The notes beneath the pieces were generated by a model. It was not told the origin of the DNA. It ran no database searches and saw only the letters and a list, made by a program, of their open reading frames with translations. The position numbers and the translations under genes were made by a program. From Candidatus Krumholzibacteriia bacterium (GTDB taxonomy: Bacteria; Krumholzibacteriota; Krumholzibacteriia; JAJRXK01), in the NCBI GenBank assembly GCA_035268685.1, contig DATFKK010000197.1:1-57193 (forward strand): DNA of 57,193 nt. Reading direction: 5' to 3'. This document shows positions 1 to 8,287 of this stretch, one piece after another (the first letter of the stretch is position 1; every line of letters begins with the position of its first letter).

Positions 1-1
1 G

Positions 2-262
2 GCACCGAACGCGGTCGAACGAGACCCCTTCGTCGACCGGACCGAACCCGACCCCCCGCCCGCTCCCGGCGTCCGGACCGCGCGACCGGTCCCGGCGCCG
101 TCCCTGCGCGGCATCGTCCGTTCGGAGGGTCGCCTGGTCGCACTCTTCGACGGCGGTTCGGCCGGTGTGGACGACACCGTGGGCGGTTGGCGCGTGACCG
201 CGATCGACGCCCGATCGGTGACCCTCGAACGCGGTCGGCGCATCGTCCGCCGCACGCTCTGA
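2..262 (+). CDS. PilP/GspC-like pilus or secretion assembly protein, C-terminal fragment
   Basis: An open frame enters from the left edge and stops at 260-262, giving about 86 C-terminal residues. A Pro-rich linker (DPFVDRTEPDPPPAPG) is followed by a small beta domain: LRGIV, then VALFDGG, then DDTVGGWRVTAID and SVTLERG. This order (short beta strand, glycine turn, 'vGD.v.gwrV..I....V.L') is typical of the periplasmic domain of PilP and GspC. In type IV pilus machines PilP links inner-membrane PilN/O to the PilQ secretin. The secretin gene starts 17 bases later with its own Shine-Dalgarno, so the two are probably one operon. The N-terminus lies outside the window. PilP and GspC cannot be separated on this fragment. 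Confidence 0.6.
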   Translation, partial: APNAVERDPFVDRTEPDPPPAPGVRTARPVPAPSLRGIVRSEGRLVALFDGGSAGVDDTVGGWRVTAIDARSVTLERGRRIVRRTL

Positions 263-279
263 GAGCAGGAGGAGTGAGC

Positions 280-1554
280 ATGGACCGCATCCCCGCCCGT
301 CTGCACACGCTGATCCTGGCCGCGCTGCTGACGCCCGCACTGGCCATCGCGCAGTCCGATCTGCAGTCCGATCCGCAGTCCCAACTGCAGTACGACATGG
401 AGTTCCGCGACGCCCGCGTCGACGACATCCTGCGCGTCCTCGCCGAGCGCTACGACGCGAACCTGGCCATCTCCGGCCGGATCGACGCGACCACGACCGT
501 GAACCTGCGTGGCATGGACCTCGAGTCCGCGCTCGACGTGCTGCTCGAGGGGTCCGGATTCACGTGGAGACGCGAGGGACGCGAACGCGACGTCGTCCGT
601 GTCCTCAGCCGCACCACACCGGTCACCGAGGTCTATCCGCTGTCGTACACCAACGCCGCGGAACTCGTGCAGGTGATCGCCGCCCAGGTCGCAGGTGTGA
701 CCGTGAACGCCGAAGCGCACTCGAACAGCCTGATCGTCAGTGGCCCCCTGGCGGCGGTGCGAGAAGTGGCGTGGCTGATCGACAGCGTCGACCGTTACCG
801 CTCCCAGGTGAGCATCCGCGCCGAAATGGTCGAGGTCACCCTGGGTCAGGAGGACGTGCGCGGTGTCGACCTCACCACGCTTTTCTCCGGCGGCGAGTTC
901 GACGCCGATCTGAACACCTCGTTCTCCGACGGCAACGAGAACGTGAACCTGAACGTCGCCACCGTGCAGGGCGACTTCGACATCCGGGGACTGTTGGCCG
1001 TGTTGCGCGAGGACCGCGAGGCGCACCTGCTGAGCAGTCCCGAGATCACCACGCTCGACAACCAACCGGCCAAGGTACACGTGGGCGAGCGTGTGCCCTA
1101 CCAGCGCGCGACCGTGGAGACCCAGACCGGAGCCACCCTGGCCGAGGTCGAGTTCATCGACGTGGGTGTGAAGCTCGATGTCACGCCGACGGTGAGCGCC
1201 GACGACATGCTCTACCTGCAGATCCACAGCGAGGTGAGCGAGGTCCTCGACCAGAGCGTGCAGAACGTCCCGCGCATCGGCACCCGGGAGGCGGACACCC
1301 GTGTGCTCGTGCGCCACGGCGACACCGTCGTGATCGGCGGCCTGATGAAGGACAACGTGAACACCGTCACCCGTAAGGTCCCGATCCTCGGCGACATCCC
1401 GCTGCTGGGAATGCTCTTCCGCCGCGACGCGGTGCAGAAGACCAAGACCGAATTCCTGGTCTTCATCCGCCCGTTGATCCTCGACGACCCCAGCGAGATG
1501 CGCGCCGACCGGCGCGCGCAACGACTGCGCGACGAGGTGGTCGGCGACCGCTGA
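280..1554 (+). CDS. PilQ/GspD-family outer-membrane secretin (short form)
   Basis: 424-residue secretin. The start ATG at 280 follows a clear GCAGGAGGAG ribosome site and gives a signal peptide ending near ALAIAQ. A longer upstream frame exists but has no signal peptide. After the signal come an STN/N0-type domain (MEFRDARVDDILRVLAERYD, about residues 38-110), one N1-type domain (YPLSYTNAAELVQVIAAQV) and the secretin core (about 215-410) with LLSSPEITTLDNQPAKVHVG, VPRIGTREADTRV and the end motif VPILGDIPLLGMLF. It would form the outer-membrane gate for a type IV pilus or type II secretion machine. It lacks the AMIN domains and repeated N domains of classical PilQ, so it is unusually short. 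The stop TGA shares the palindrome TGATCA with the stop of the convergent gene. Confidence 0.88.
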   Translation: MDRIPARLHTLILAALLTPALAIAQSDLQSDPQSQLQYDMEFRDARVDDILRVLAERYDANLAISGRIDATTTVNLRGMDLESALDVLLEGSGFTWRREGRERDVVRVLSRTTPVTEVYPLSYTNAAELVQVIAAQVAGVTVNAEAHSNSLIVSGPLAAVREVAWLIDSVDRYRSQVSIRAEMVEVTLGQEDVRGVDLTTLFSGGEFDADLNTSFSDGNENVNLNVATVQGDFDIRGLLAVLREDREAHLLSSPEITTLDNQPAKVHVGERVPYQRATVETQTGATLAEVEFIDVGVKLDVTPTVSADDMLYLQIHSEVSEVLDQSVQNVPRIGTREADTRVLVRHGDTVVIGGLMKDNVNTVTRKVPILGDIPLLGMLFRRDAVQKTKTEFLVFIRPLILDDPSEMRADRRAQRLRDEVVGDR

Positions 1555-1932
1555 TCAGACGACGGCCCCGAGAGCGTCGTCGATCGCCTCGAGCAAGCGG
1601 GTGTTGTCGGCCGGCTTCTTGAAGTAGGCCCGGGCACCCAGTCTGTGGGCCCGATCGCGGTTGCCGATCGGATCGCGGGCCGACAGGACGATCACCGGCA
1701 GATTCGCCAGTTCACCGATGCTCTGCATCCTCTCCATGACCAGGAAGCCCTCTCCGGCCGGAAGCCCCAGGTCGAGGATCATGAGATCGGGGCGCTCCTT
1801 CCGCGCGGTGGCCAGTGCCGTGTAGCTGTCCGCGGCCGTGATCACGTCGTAGCCCTGGGCACGCAGACGCATCCCCAGCCCCATGAGCAGGTCCTGGTCG
1901 TCGTCGACCACGAGGATCCTTCGTTGATTCAT
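1555..1932 (-). CDS. Single-domain response regulator
   Basis: 125-residue stand-alone receiver with no output domain. All receiver landmarks are present: the acidic cluster DDD in ILVVDDDQD, the phospho-acceptor Asp in MILDLGLP, Ser in IVLSARD and Lys in YFKKPAD. The start ATG at 1932 overlaps the stop of the upstream kinase as ATGA, so translation is probably coupled and the kinase is the likely phosphodonor. It may act by protein contact like CheY or Spo0F. The gene ends back-to-back against the secretin gene. Confidence 0.88.
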   Translation of the reverse strand: MNQRRILVVDDDQDLLMGLGMRLRAQGYDVITAADSYTALATARKERPDLMILDLGLPAGEGFLVMERMQSIGELANLPVIVLSARDPIGNRDRAHRLGARAYFKKPADNTRLLEAIDDALGAVV

Positions 1933-3842
1933 TCGTCGACTCCTTGACGGACGGCGACGCGGACGTCGCTCTCCTCCAGTTCGGCCACCAGCCGGGTGAC
2001 GGCATCCTGCTCGTCGCGGGCGGCCAGGGCGGACGGCTCGATCTCCGAGACCGTCCACGTGATACGTTCGAGATCGGGGTCGAAGGTGTCCGCCACCTGG
2101 CGCCCGAAGCGGTCGAGGATCACCTCGGCACCGCGAGCATCGGTGGAGGCCACGATCACGACACCCGTGCCGGAACGTGAAGCGGGGCGCGGAACCACCG
2201 TATCGGTACTGCCCACCACGCTGCGCTCGGCGATCGCGCGCAACTGACGCAGTTCCACCGGATCGACTTCCCCCCGGCGCACGCCGGGTGGTGGCGCGAG
2301 GATCACGTCGATGAGGGCCAGGCCACGCCCTAGCCGTCGCGCCTCGATCACCGATGGCGCCACCAGCGTGGCCAGATCGAAGAGCGGAACGTCGAAGAAG
2401 AAGGTGGAGCCTTCGCCCGTGGACGATTCGACCCAGATCCGTCCCCCGTGACGCGCCACGATCTCCTTGCTGATGAACAATCCCAGGCCCAGGCCCTTGC
2501 GCGAGCGCACAGCCACGTCCTCCACCTGCACGAGCCGCTCGAAGATGCGGCGCTGGTGCACGATGGGGATTCCCGGCCCGTCGTCCTCGACGGTGAAGCG
2601 GACACGGTCCGGAGTGTCGGCACGGTGTTCGGCGCGCAGGACGATCCGTCCGCCCGGCGGTACGAACTTGACGGCGTTGCCCACGAGATTCACGAGCACT
2701 TGCCGGAGGCGCGTCGGGTCACCGTAGATCGACGGGACGGTCCCCGCCCGGTCGACCTCCAGCTCCAGGCCACTGGTCTGGGCCACCGACCGTTGTGCCT
2801 CGCACACCTCGTCGATCAGCCGGAACGGATCGAGACGCTGCCGGTCGAGCGAGAACTTGTCGGTCCGCGCGCGCGTGGCCTCGACCAGACCGCTGATCAT
2901 GGTGTCGAGTTCTCCGACGTTCCGAAGAGCGGCCTGCACCAGCTGCTCCTGCCCCTCGTTCACGTCACCGGCCAGTCCGTCGACCAGATTCGTCAGGAAC
3001 TGGTAGATGGCGGTCAACGGTGTCCGCAATTCGTGGGACACGTGCGAGATCAGCCGCTCCTGTGCGTAGCGGCGCTCGGACACGTCGGTCAGACTTCCGG
3101 CCATACGCCGTACCGATCCCCCCGATCCGCGCACGCCCACGCCGCGGGCCAGCATCCACTGGTCCTCGCCGTCCTCGTTGCGCATGCGGAACTCGCACTC
3201 GACGTGCGGCGCCGATCCTTCGATGTGTTCGCTCAGGGCGCGGTGCAGATCCTCCCGATCGGCGGGGTGCACGCGGTCGGTCCAGGCTTCGATCCGGGCG
3301 GGATTCGGCGGCGGGTCCTCGACGCCGATCAGCGCCCACCATCGCGAGGAGTAGTGGACCTCGTTCGTCTGGAGGTCCCAGTCCCAGATGCCATCGTTGG
3401 CACCCTCGATCGCCAGGGCATGTCGCTCCTCGCTGGCGCGCAGCATGCGTACGCTGGCCGCTCGCTCACGCGCGTGGTGGATCGCTCGTTGCAGCTCGGC
3501 CGTCGAGAGTCGGCTCTTCGGCAGGTAGTCCGAAGCTCCGGTGCGCAGGGCCTGCACGTCGTGCTCGGGCTGGTCGAAACTCGTCAGCAGGATCACGGGC
3601 ACGTCACGGTCGATACGTCGGATCTGCTGGACCAGGTCGAGGCCGTTCTTCTCGCCGAGGCAGTAGTCCACCAGATGGAGATCGAAGGCACCGCGCTCGA
3701 GGAGGGTACAGGCGGACTCGTAGGACGTCGCCGTGGCCAGCTCGCACTGGAGACCGCGTGCCCTCGACAGCAGCTTGCGCACGATCGTCAGATCCTCGAC
3801 GTCGTCGTCGACGAGCAGTACGCGCACGGTGGTGGTCGACAT
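1929..3842 (-). CDS. Hybrid sensor histidine kinase: receiver-PAS-HisKA-HATPase with C-terminal extra domain
   Basis: 637-residue cytoplasmic kinase with no membrane segment. Order: N-terminal receiver (about 5-125; VDDD, Asp in DLHLVDYCLG, Lys in YLPKS); PAS/PAC (about 135-258; ANDGIWDWDL and DVSERR); HisKA with phospho-His in SHVSHELRTPL (His270); HATPase with LVNLVGNAVKF (N box), EDDGPGIP and GLGLGLFI. About 130 residues follow the ATPase (from roughly 505) that I do not recognise. Start ATG 3842 is chosen for its GGGAGAG site; the longer frame has no ribosome site. An N-terminal receiver implies that it is itself controlled by another kinase. It forms an operon with the downstream receiver and is divergent from the 4038-6293 signalling genes. 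Confidence 0.88.
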   Translation of the reverse strand: MSTTTVRVLLVDDDVEDLTIVRKLLSRARGLQCELATATSYESACTLLERGAFDLHLVDYCLGEKNGLDLVQQIRRIDRDVPVILLTSFDQPEHDVQALRTGASDYLPKSRLSTAELQRAIHHARERAASVRMLRASEERHALAIEGANDGIWDWDLQTNEVHYSSRWWALIGVEDPPPNPARIEAWTDRVHPADREDLHRALSEHIEGSAPHVECEFRMRNEDGEDQWMLARGVGVRGSGGSVRRMAGSLTDVSERRYAQERLISHVSHELRTPLTAIYQFLTNLVDGLAGDVNEGQEQLVQAALRNVGELDTMISGLVEATRARTDKFSLDRQRLDPFRLIDEVCEAQRSVAQTSGLELEVDRAGTVPSIYGDPTRLRQVLVNLVGNAVKFVPPGGRIVLRAEHRADTPDRVRFTVEDDGPGIPIVHQRRIFERLVQVEDVAVRSRKGLGLGLFISKEIVARHGGRIWVESSTGEGSTFFFDVPLFDLATLVAPSVIEARRLGRGLALIDVILAPPPGVRRGEVDPVELRQLRAIAERSVVGSTDTVVPRPASRSGTGVVIVASTDARGAEVILDRFGRQVADTFDPDLERITWTVSEIEPSALAARDEQDAVTRLVAELEESDVRVAVRQGVDE

Positions 3843-3915
3843 GGACTCTCCCACTGGGATCGGGACGAGTGAGGGATATCGGGCGACCGGGCAGCCGGGT
3901 TGAGCGGAAAAGCGT

Positions 3916-3925
3916 TGCAATTGCA
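3916..3925. promoter_or_regulatory. Palindrome in the divergent signalling promoter region
   Basis: The 195 bases between the two divergent signalling operons hold the perfect 10-base palindrome TGCAATTGCA, AT-rich compared with its surroundings. Its place between two divergent starts would suit an operator. No consensus family is assigned. Confidence 0.25.
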
Positions 3926-4037
3926 TCATCCCTCAAGTTCGCCCGCAGTGGATCCGATGATCCTTTCGTCATCGCTGATGCCGTCGAGGCGATGCAGATC
4001 GTCTTCCCGGCCACATCCGAGCAGATGGGGGGGACCC

Positions 4038-4400
4038 ATGTCGCGGATCCTGGTGGTCGACGTCTCGCCGTACTTCCGCGCGCGGACGCGGGCCCTGCTC
4101 GAGTCCCGGGCACACGAGGTGCTCGAAGCCATCGACGTGCGGACCGCCGTCCAGTGCGTGTTCCGCGAGGCACCCGACGCCGTCGTGCTCGATCTGATCG
4201 TCCCCGAACAGGACGGTCTCGACCTCCTGCGCGAACTCCGACGCCGTGGCTTCGTCGGTCCCCGGATCGTCGTGACCGCCGATCGGCAGCCGATGACGCG
4301 CCACCTCGCGCTGGCCCACGGCGCCACCGCCCTCCTCCCCGAGCCCGTCGACGCCGAGACCCTGCTCGAGCACGTCGAGGAAGGCGGAGTCCTTGTCTGA
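4038..4400 (+). CDS. Atypical single-domain receiver protein
   Basis: 120 residues, one receiver fold. Phospho-acceptor Asp52 (VLDLIVP) and Thr80 (IVVTADR) are present. The usual acidic pair is reduced to one Asp (VVDVSPY: Asp8, then Val) and the conserved Lys before Pro is Glu102 (LLPEPVD). In CheY numbering these correspond to Asp13 and Lys109, needed for metal binding and for transmitting phosphorylation, so signalling is probably altered or phosphate-independent. Start ATG 4038 follows a run of G (ATGGGGGGGACCC). The end overlaps the next gene by 8 bases. Confidence 0.8.
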   Translation: MSRILVVDVSPYFRARTRALLESRAHEVLEAIDVRTAVQCVFREAPDAVVLDLIVPEQDGLDLLRELRRRGFVGPRIVVTADRQPMTRHLALAHGATALLPEPVDAETLLEHVEEGGVLV

Positions 4401-5016
4401 TCTGCTGGTCGAACGCGTGCTGGAGCCCGACCAGGAAGCGGCCCTGGCGCACCTCACCGGAATCGGCCTGGGGCGGGCGATCGCCGTACTCGGCGACGTG
4501 CTCGGCGTACGACTGCGTCCGCGCGAACCCGTGGTGCACTTCGTATCGCTCCCGGACGAGGACCTGCACCAGCGCGAGGAATTCGACGATCCGTGGTCGG
4601 CGGTTTCCGCGGACTTCCGGGGCGATTCGACGGGTCGGGTCGCGGCCGCGCTGCCGCGGACCACGATCGACTACCTGTGTTCGCGCCTGGGTGGACTCGA
4701 TGCCTGGCGCGACGCGAGCCGCGCGGTTCCGGCCGTCACCGGCCAGGAGATCGCGGGCATCTTCCTGAACTCCCTGGTCGACGGGTTCCGTCCCCTGCTG
4801 TCGCCAGAGCTCCGATTCTCGCCTCCGCAACCGTCGACCGACCTGGCGGCCTGGTGGCGCGACGCAGGCACCGAGGCCGTCGGTGGAGTCCGTACCGAGC
4901 TGACCGTCGAGGACGGCGACCACGACCTGCAGGTACAGTTCGCCCTGGTCGCCGGACCACGTGCCCTGGACGATCTCCTGCTCGCCGTCCAGGGCATGAC
5001 GGGAGGGATCCGATGA
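4393..5016 (+). CDS. CheC/CheX-like chemotaxis phosphatase homologue
   Basis: 207 residues, TTG start at 4393 preceded by AGGAAGGCGGAG. Two segments resemble the paired CheC helices: one around HLTGIGLGRAIAVLGDVLG (compare EIGNIGAGNAATALSQ of CheC) and one around EIAGIFLNSLVDGF (compare NILAGAYLNALSEF). In CheC-family proteins these helices carry the Glu and Asn that remove phosphate from CheY-type receivers. Here those residues are not clearly retained, so it may bind receivers without catalysis. The gene lies between a receiver and a kinase with overlapping ends on both sides, which supports a role in that phosphorelay. The family call is moderate, based on motif layout only. Confidence 0.5.
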   Translation: MSDLLVERVLEPDQEAALAHLTGIGLGRAIAVLGDVLGVRLRPREPVVHFVSLPDEDLHQREEFDDPWSAVSADFRGDSTGRVAAALPRTTIDYLCSRLGGLDAWRDASRAVPAVTGQEIAGIFLNSLVDGFRPLLSPELRFSPPQPSTDLAAWWRDAGTEAVGGVRTELTVEDGDHDLQVQFALVAGPRALDDLLLAVQGMTGGIR

Positions 5017-6293
5017 CGCGACTCACCGAACGTGACCCGAATCCCGATCCTGCGGCCCTCGGTGTGCTCGAGGCCCTCCCCGTCGGGGCCGCGGTCGTCG
5101 ACACCGACTACCGCATCCACGCCTGGAACGCCGCACTCGGCACACTCACCGGAGTCGATCCCTCCTGGGCGCTCGGGCACGATCTCCGGCACGTACTTCC
5201 GGCTCTGGCCCGACCCCGCTTCGAACTGCGGATCGAGGAGGTACTGCGCGGGGCGCCGGCGGCCACCTTCGACTCGCTGTTGCACTCCGGACTGTTGAAG
5301 GATCCCCGCGGGGCCGAGACCGGCCCACGGGTCCGGATCGGTGTCGGTCCATGGCACGACCCTGCCGGAGACGCGAGCTTCGCGGTGATCGTCGTCGAGG
5401 ACCGCAGCACCCTGCACGAGCTCTGCGACGAGATGCGGGCGTCGCGCGACAGCGCGCGCGACGAGGTCGTCCGGCGCCAACGCAGCGAGAGCGAACTCCG
5501 CCAGCACGCCGATCACCTGGCCGCGGCCAACGACGAGCTGCAGCAGTTCGCGTACATGGCCTCCCACGACCTGCGCGAGCCCCTTCACAAGGTGCGCATG
5601 TTCGTGGGCCTGCTCGAAGAGGACATCCGGGACACCGCCGACGACGAGACCCTCGACACGGTGCACCGCATCGGGCGCGCCACCGAGCGTCTCGAGGATC
5701 TGCTCACCGAGAGCCTGGCCCTGTTGCGTGCCGGAGAGAACGTCGAGACCACGGGAAGGGTCGACTGCGAGCAGATCGCGCGCGACGCGATCGACGACCT
5801 GGATTCGAGTATCGCCGAGGCCGACGCCGTCGTCGAACTCGGCGACCTGCCTCCGGTGACGGCCGATGCCGTCTCGGTTCACCACCTGCTCCTGAACCTG
5901 CTGTCGAACGCGCTCAAGTTCCGGCATCCCGACCGGCGGTGCCGAGTGGAGATCGAGGCCAGCCGGGGATCCGTGCTCACGGCCGAGGGCGAGCTCGACG
6001 CGGTGCGACTGGTCGTCCGGGACAACGGAATCGGCTTCGACCCTCGCTACGCGAGCGAGATCTTCAAACCCTTCCGGCGTCTGCACGGACGCGATCGCTC
6101 CTACCACGGACACGGACTGGGTCTGTCGATCTGTCGTCGCATCGTCCGCCGTCACGGCGGACAGATCTGGGCGGAGAGCCGGCGTGACCGCGGCGCCACC
6201 TTCCACGTGGTGCTCCCCGCGGTGATCGAAGAGGACGACACGGGATCGCTCGATGCCGTCGCCGAACCCGTCGTGAATACGGTCGGAGCCTGA
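5013..6293 (+). CDS. PAS-containing sensor histidine kinase
   Basis: 426-residue soluble kinase. A PAS domain (about 12-132; LPVGAAVVDTDYRIHAWN) and a coiled coil (about 135-175) precede HisKA with phospho-His in MASHDLREPL (His185). The HATPase has LLLNLLSNALKF, VRDNGIGFD and HGHGLGLSI. The DLREPLHK form of the His box and the order resemble phytochrome-like and CheC-linked kinases. Start ATG 5013 overlaps the CheC-like stop as ATGA. It is the likely phosphodonor for the receiver at 4038. It ends two bases before a convergent gene, with no room for a separate terminator. Confidence 0.88.
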   Translation: MTRLTERDPNPDPAALGVLEALPVGAAVVDTDYRIHAWNAALGTLTGVDPSWALGHDLRHVLPALARPRFELRIEEVLRGAPAATFDSLLHSGLLKDPRGAETGPRVRIGVGPWHDPAGDASFAVIVVEDRSTLHELCDEMRASRDSARDEVVRRQRSESELRQHADHLAAANDELQQFAYMASHDLREPLHKVRMFVGLLEEDIRDTADDETLDTVHRIGRATERLEDLLTESLALLRAGENVETTGRVDCEQIARDAIDDLDSSIAEADAVVELGDLPPVTADAVSVHHLLLNLLSNALKFRHPDRRCRVEIEASRGSVLTAEGELDAVRLVVRDNGIGFDPRYASEIFKPFRRLHGRDRSYHGHGLGLSICRRIVRRHGGQIWAESRRDRGATFHVVLPAVIEEDDTGSLDAVAEPVVNTVGA

Positions 6294-6295
6294 AC

Positions 6296-8254
6296 TCAGG
6301 GAGTCCGGACGATCCGCGCGGTGCGCCGGCGAGAGTCCTGCTCGAGGACGACGAAGTAGACTCCGTGCGCCGTGCCCCGTCCCGCGGCGTCGCGGCCGTC
6401 GAGAACGACCCGCCGCTCGGCGACCGGTCCGTCGCCCCGCGCCAGGGTGCGCACGACCCGTCCCCGCACGTCGATCAGACGCAGATGCCAGGGCGCGTCG
6501 GCGTCGGCACGCAGACGGACCTCGTGGCCCGCACCGCCACGGACGACGTCGAGACGCAGGGACACGTCGCTGCGTGAGGGGAGCCGGAAGGAGCGCGATC
6601 GATCGAGACCGCCGTCCTCCCAGGTGAGGACCACCGTGTCGGTCCCTTCGGACCGACCGAAGGTCGCACGAACCCCCGCCTCCGTCCGTTCGATGCCCGA
6701 ACCCAGACGTGCGAGCACCCGGGTTCCCGCCGCCAGGGTCACCGACGAGGCGCGCTGCAGCGACCGCGACTCGAAGTCGAGCGTCGTCACCGTCGACACC
6801 GCGTCGACCACGCGCATGCGCACGCCGTCGGCCGCGACCACCCCGAACGACGACGATACGATCCCGACCAGTCCGCGCACCGCGCCGTTCTCGACGTTGG
6901 CATCGGGCGCGCCGACCAGGAAGTCGTCGGCCCCGTCGCCGTCGACGTCCACGTGATCGCTCAGGCTCCAACCCCAGCGGTCGCCGGCCACGCCGAGCGA
7001 AGATCGGTTCGCGGGCAGGACGTCCTCGGGAATCGGGCCGGTCCCGTCGAAGAGGTGGATCCAGCCCGCGTCGAGACCGCTGTCGTCCCGCCCGGGTGCC
7101 CCGGCGACCCAGGAACCCGGACTGCCCCGATGATCGCCCGCCGCGGCCACGGCGAAGCCGAAGCGATCGCCCGCGGTCTGCCCGGTACGCACGAGATCGG
7201 CCACGTCGTCGGTCGACGGAGGACTGCTCGATCCGTAGAAGACCTTCACCAGCCCGCGGTCGCCATCGGCACCGGGTGCTCCGACCAACAGGTCCTGGCG
7301 CGCGTCCCCGCTGATCAGGCCACCCCGCGACACCGACCAGCCGAACTGCTGGTCGGAGGTCGCATTCCCGAAGACCACGGTGGGTGTCGACGGCAAGGCG
7401 CTCGCTCCGACGAACAGATGCACACGTCCGCTGGCGCCGGCCGCACCGGGGGCGCCCACGGCCACGGCATCCCGACCGTCGCCCCGGAAGTTCGGAACGT
7501 CGGCGAGCGACCAGCCGAAGCCGGGTCCACCGATGGGTTCGGCGTCGGGTGCGAAGTCCGCGAAGTCGCCCGTGGCGATCGGGCCGCCCAGCGCGGGCCC
7601 GTCCCACGTCGCCGCGGCCGTGGTCGGGAGGCTCGACGCGCGGCTGCCACGGAACACGTACACGCGTCCACGGTCGGTCCCCGTGGCGTCGCTGTAAGGG
7701 GCGCCCACCACGAAATCGTCGATGCCATCGTCGTCGAGATCGCCGGCGGCCGACACCGACCACCCGAAACGGTCCCCGCCGACCTCACCCGCGAAGATCG
7801 GCTCGGAGGAACCGCTGAAGGACGGTCCCCCCAGATACACGTACACGGCGCCGCTCTTCTCGCCCGACGGATCGTCGCCCGGCGCGCCCACGGCCACGTC
7901 GTCGTAGCCGTCGTCGTCGACGTCGCCGATGCCCGCCACCGAGAACCCGAACCAGTCCCCGGCACTGCCGTCGTCGAGCACGACGTCTGGCCGATCGCTC
8001 ATACTGGACCCACCGAACCACACGAAGGCCCGTCCGGCCTCGGCGCCCAGCGCATTGTCGAAGGGCGCACCGGCGATGAAGTCGCCGATCCCGTCGCCGT
8101 TGACGTCGCCGGCGTGATCCACGGCGAAACCGTGGCGGATCTCGCTGCCGCCGGTCGAGGGGCTCTGGAAGAGATCGGTCGCCGCCCACGCAGACGGTGC
8201 GGCGGCGACGATCGTCACGAGGATCCACGATGCGAACTGCGATGGGCGTTTCAC
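6296..8254 (-). CDS. Secreted FG-GAP (integrin-alpha-like) beta-propeller protein with C-terminal sorting-type domain
   Basis: 652 residues. GTG start at 8254 with AGGAGATCCC ahead, then a signal peptide (MKRPSQFASWILVTIVAAAP, cleavage near AWA-A). Seven FG-GAP repeats run from about residue 35 to 450, each with a Ca2+-loop such as GDVNGDGIGDFIAGAP, GDVDDDGYDDVAVGAP or VDVDGDGADDFLVGAP; some are degenerate (NFRGDGRDAVAVGAP). The last 70 residues (LRLIDVRGRVVRTLARGD, GVYFVVLEQ) match the FlgD-Ig/type-A C-terminal domain seen in secreted proteins of the FCB group and Eisenbacteria-like lineages, often linked to type IX secretion. It is probably a surface adhesion or structural protein; the ligand is unknown. 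Confidence 0.85.
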   Translation of the reverse strand: MKRPSQFASWILVTIVAAAPSAWAATDLFQSPSTGGSEIRHGFAVDHAGDVNGDGIGDFIAGAPFDNALGAEAGRAFVWFGGSSMSDRPDVVLDDGSAGDWFGFSVAGIGDVDDDGYDDVAVGAPGDDPSGEKSGAVYVYLGGPSFSGSSEPIFAGEVGGDRFGWSVSAAGDLDDDGIDDFVVGAPYSDATGTDRGRVYVFRGSRASSLPTTAAATWDGPALGGPIATGDFADFAPDAEPIGGPGFGWSLADVPNFRGDGRDAVAVGAPGAAGASGRVHLFVGASALPSTPTVVFGNATSDQQFGWSVSRGGLISGDARQDLLVGAPGADGDRGLVKVFYGSSSPPSTDDVADLVRTGQTAGDRFGFAVAAAGDHRGSPGSWVAGAPGRDDSGLDAGWIHLFDGTGPIPEDVLPANRSSLGVAGDRWGWSLSDHVDVDGDGADDFLVGAPDANVENGAVRGLVGIVSSSFGVVAADGVRMRVVDAVSTVTTLDFESRSLQRASSVTLAAGTRVLARLGSGIERTEAGVRATFGRSEGTDTVVLTWEDGGLDRSRSFRLPSRSDVSLRLDVVRGGAGHEVRLRADADAPWHLRLIDVRGRVVRTLARGDGPVAERRVVLDGRDAAGRGTAHGVYFVVLEQDSRRRTARIVRTP

Positions 8255-8287
8255 GGGATCTCCTGGGTCACGAGCCCTCGGCAGCCT

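Noticed and set aside
1552-1557. TGATCA palindrome shared by the stops of two convergent genes
   Set aside because: A coincidence of abutting TGA codons; too short to be a terminator or operator.
4671-7763. Long minus-strand open frame of 1030 codons opposite the CheC-like, kinase and FG-GAP genes
   Set aside because: Arg/Gly/Pro-rich translation without domains. It is an antisense or alternative-frame shadow caused by high GC; genes with clear domains occupy the same DNA.
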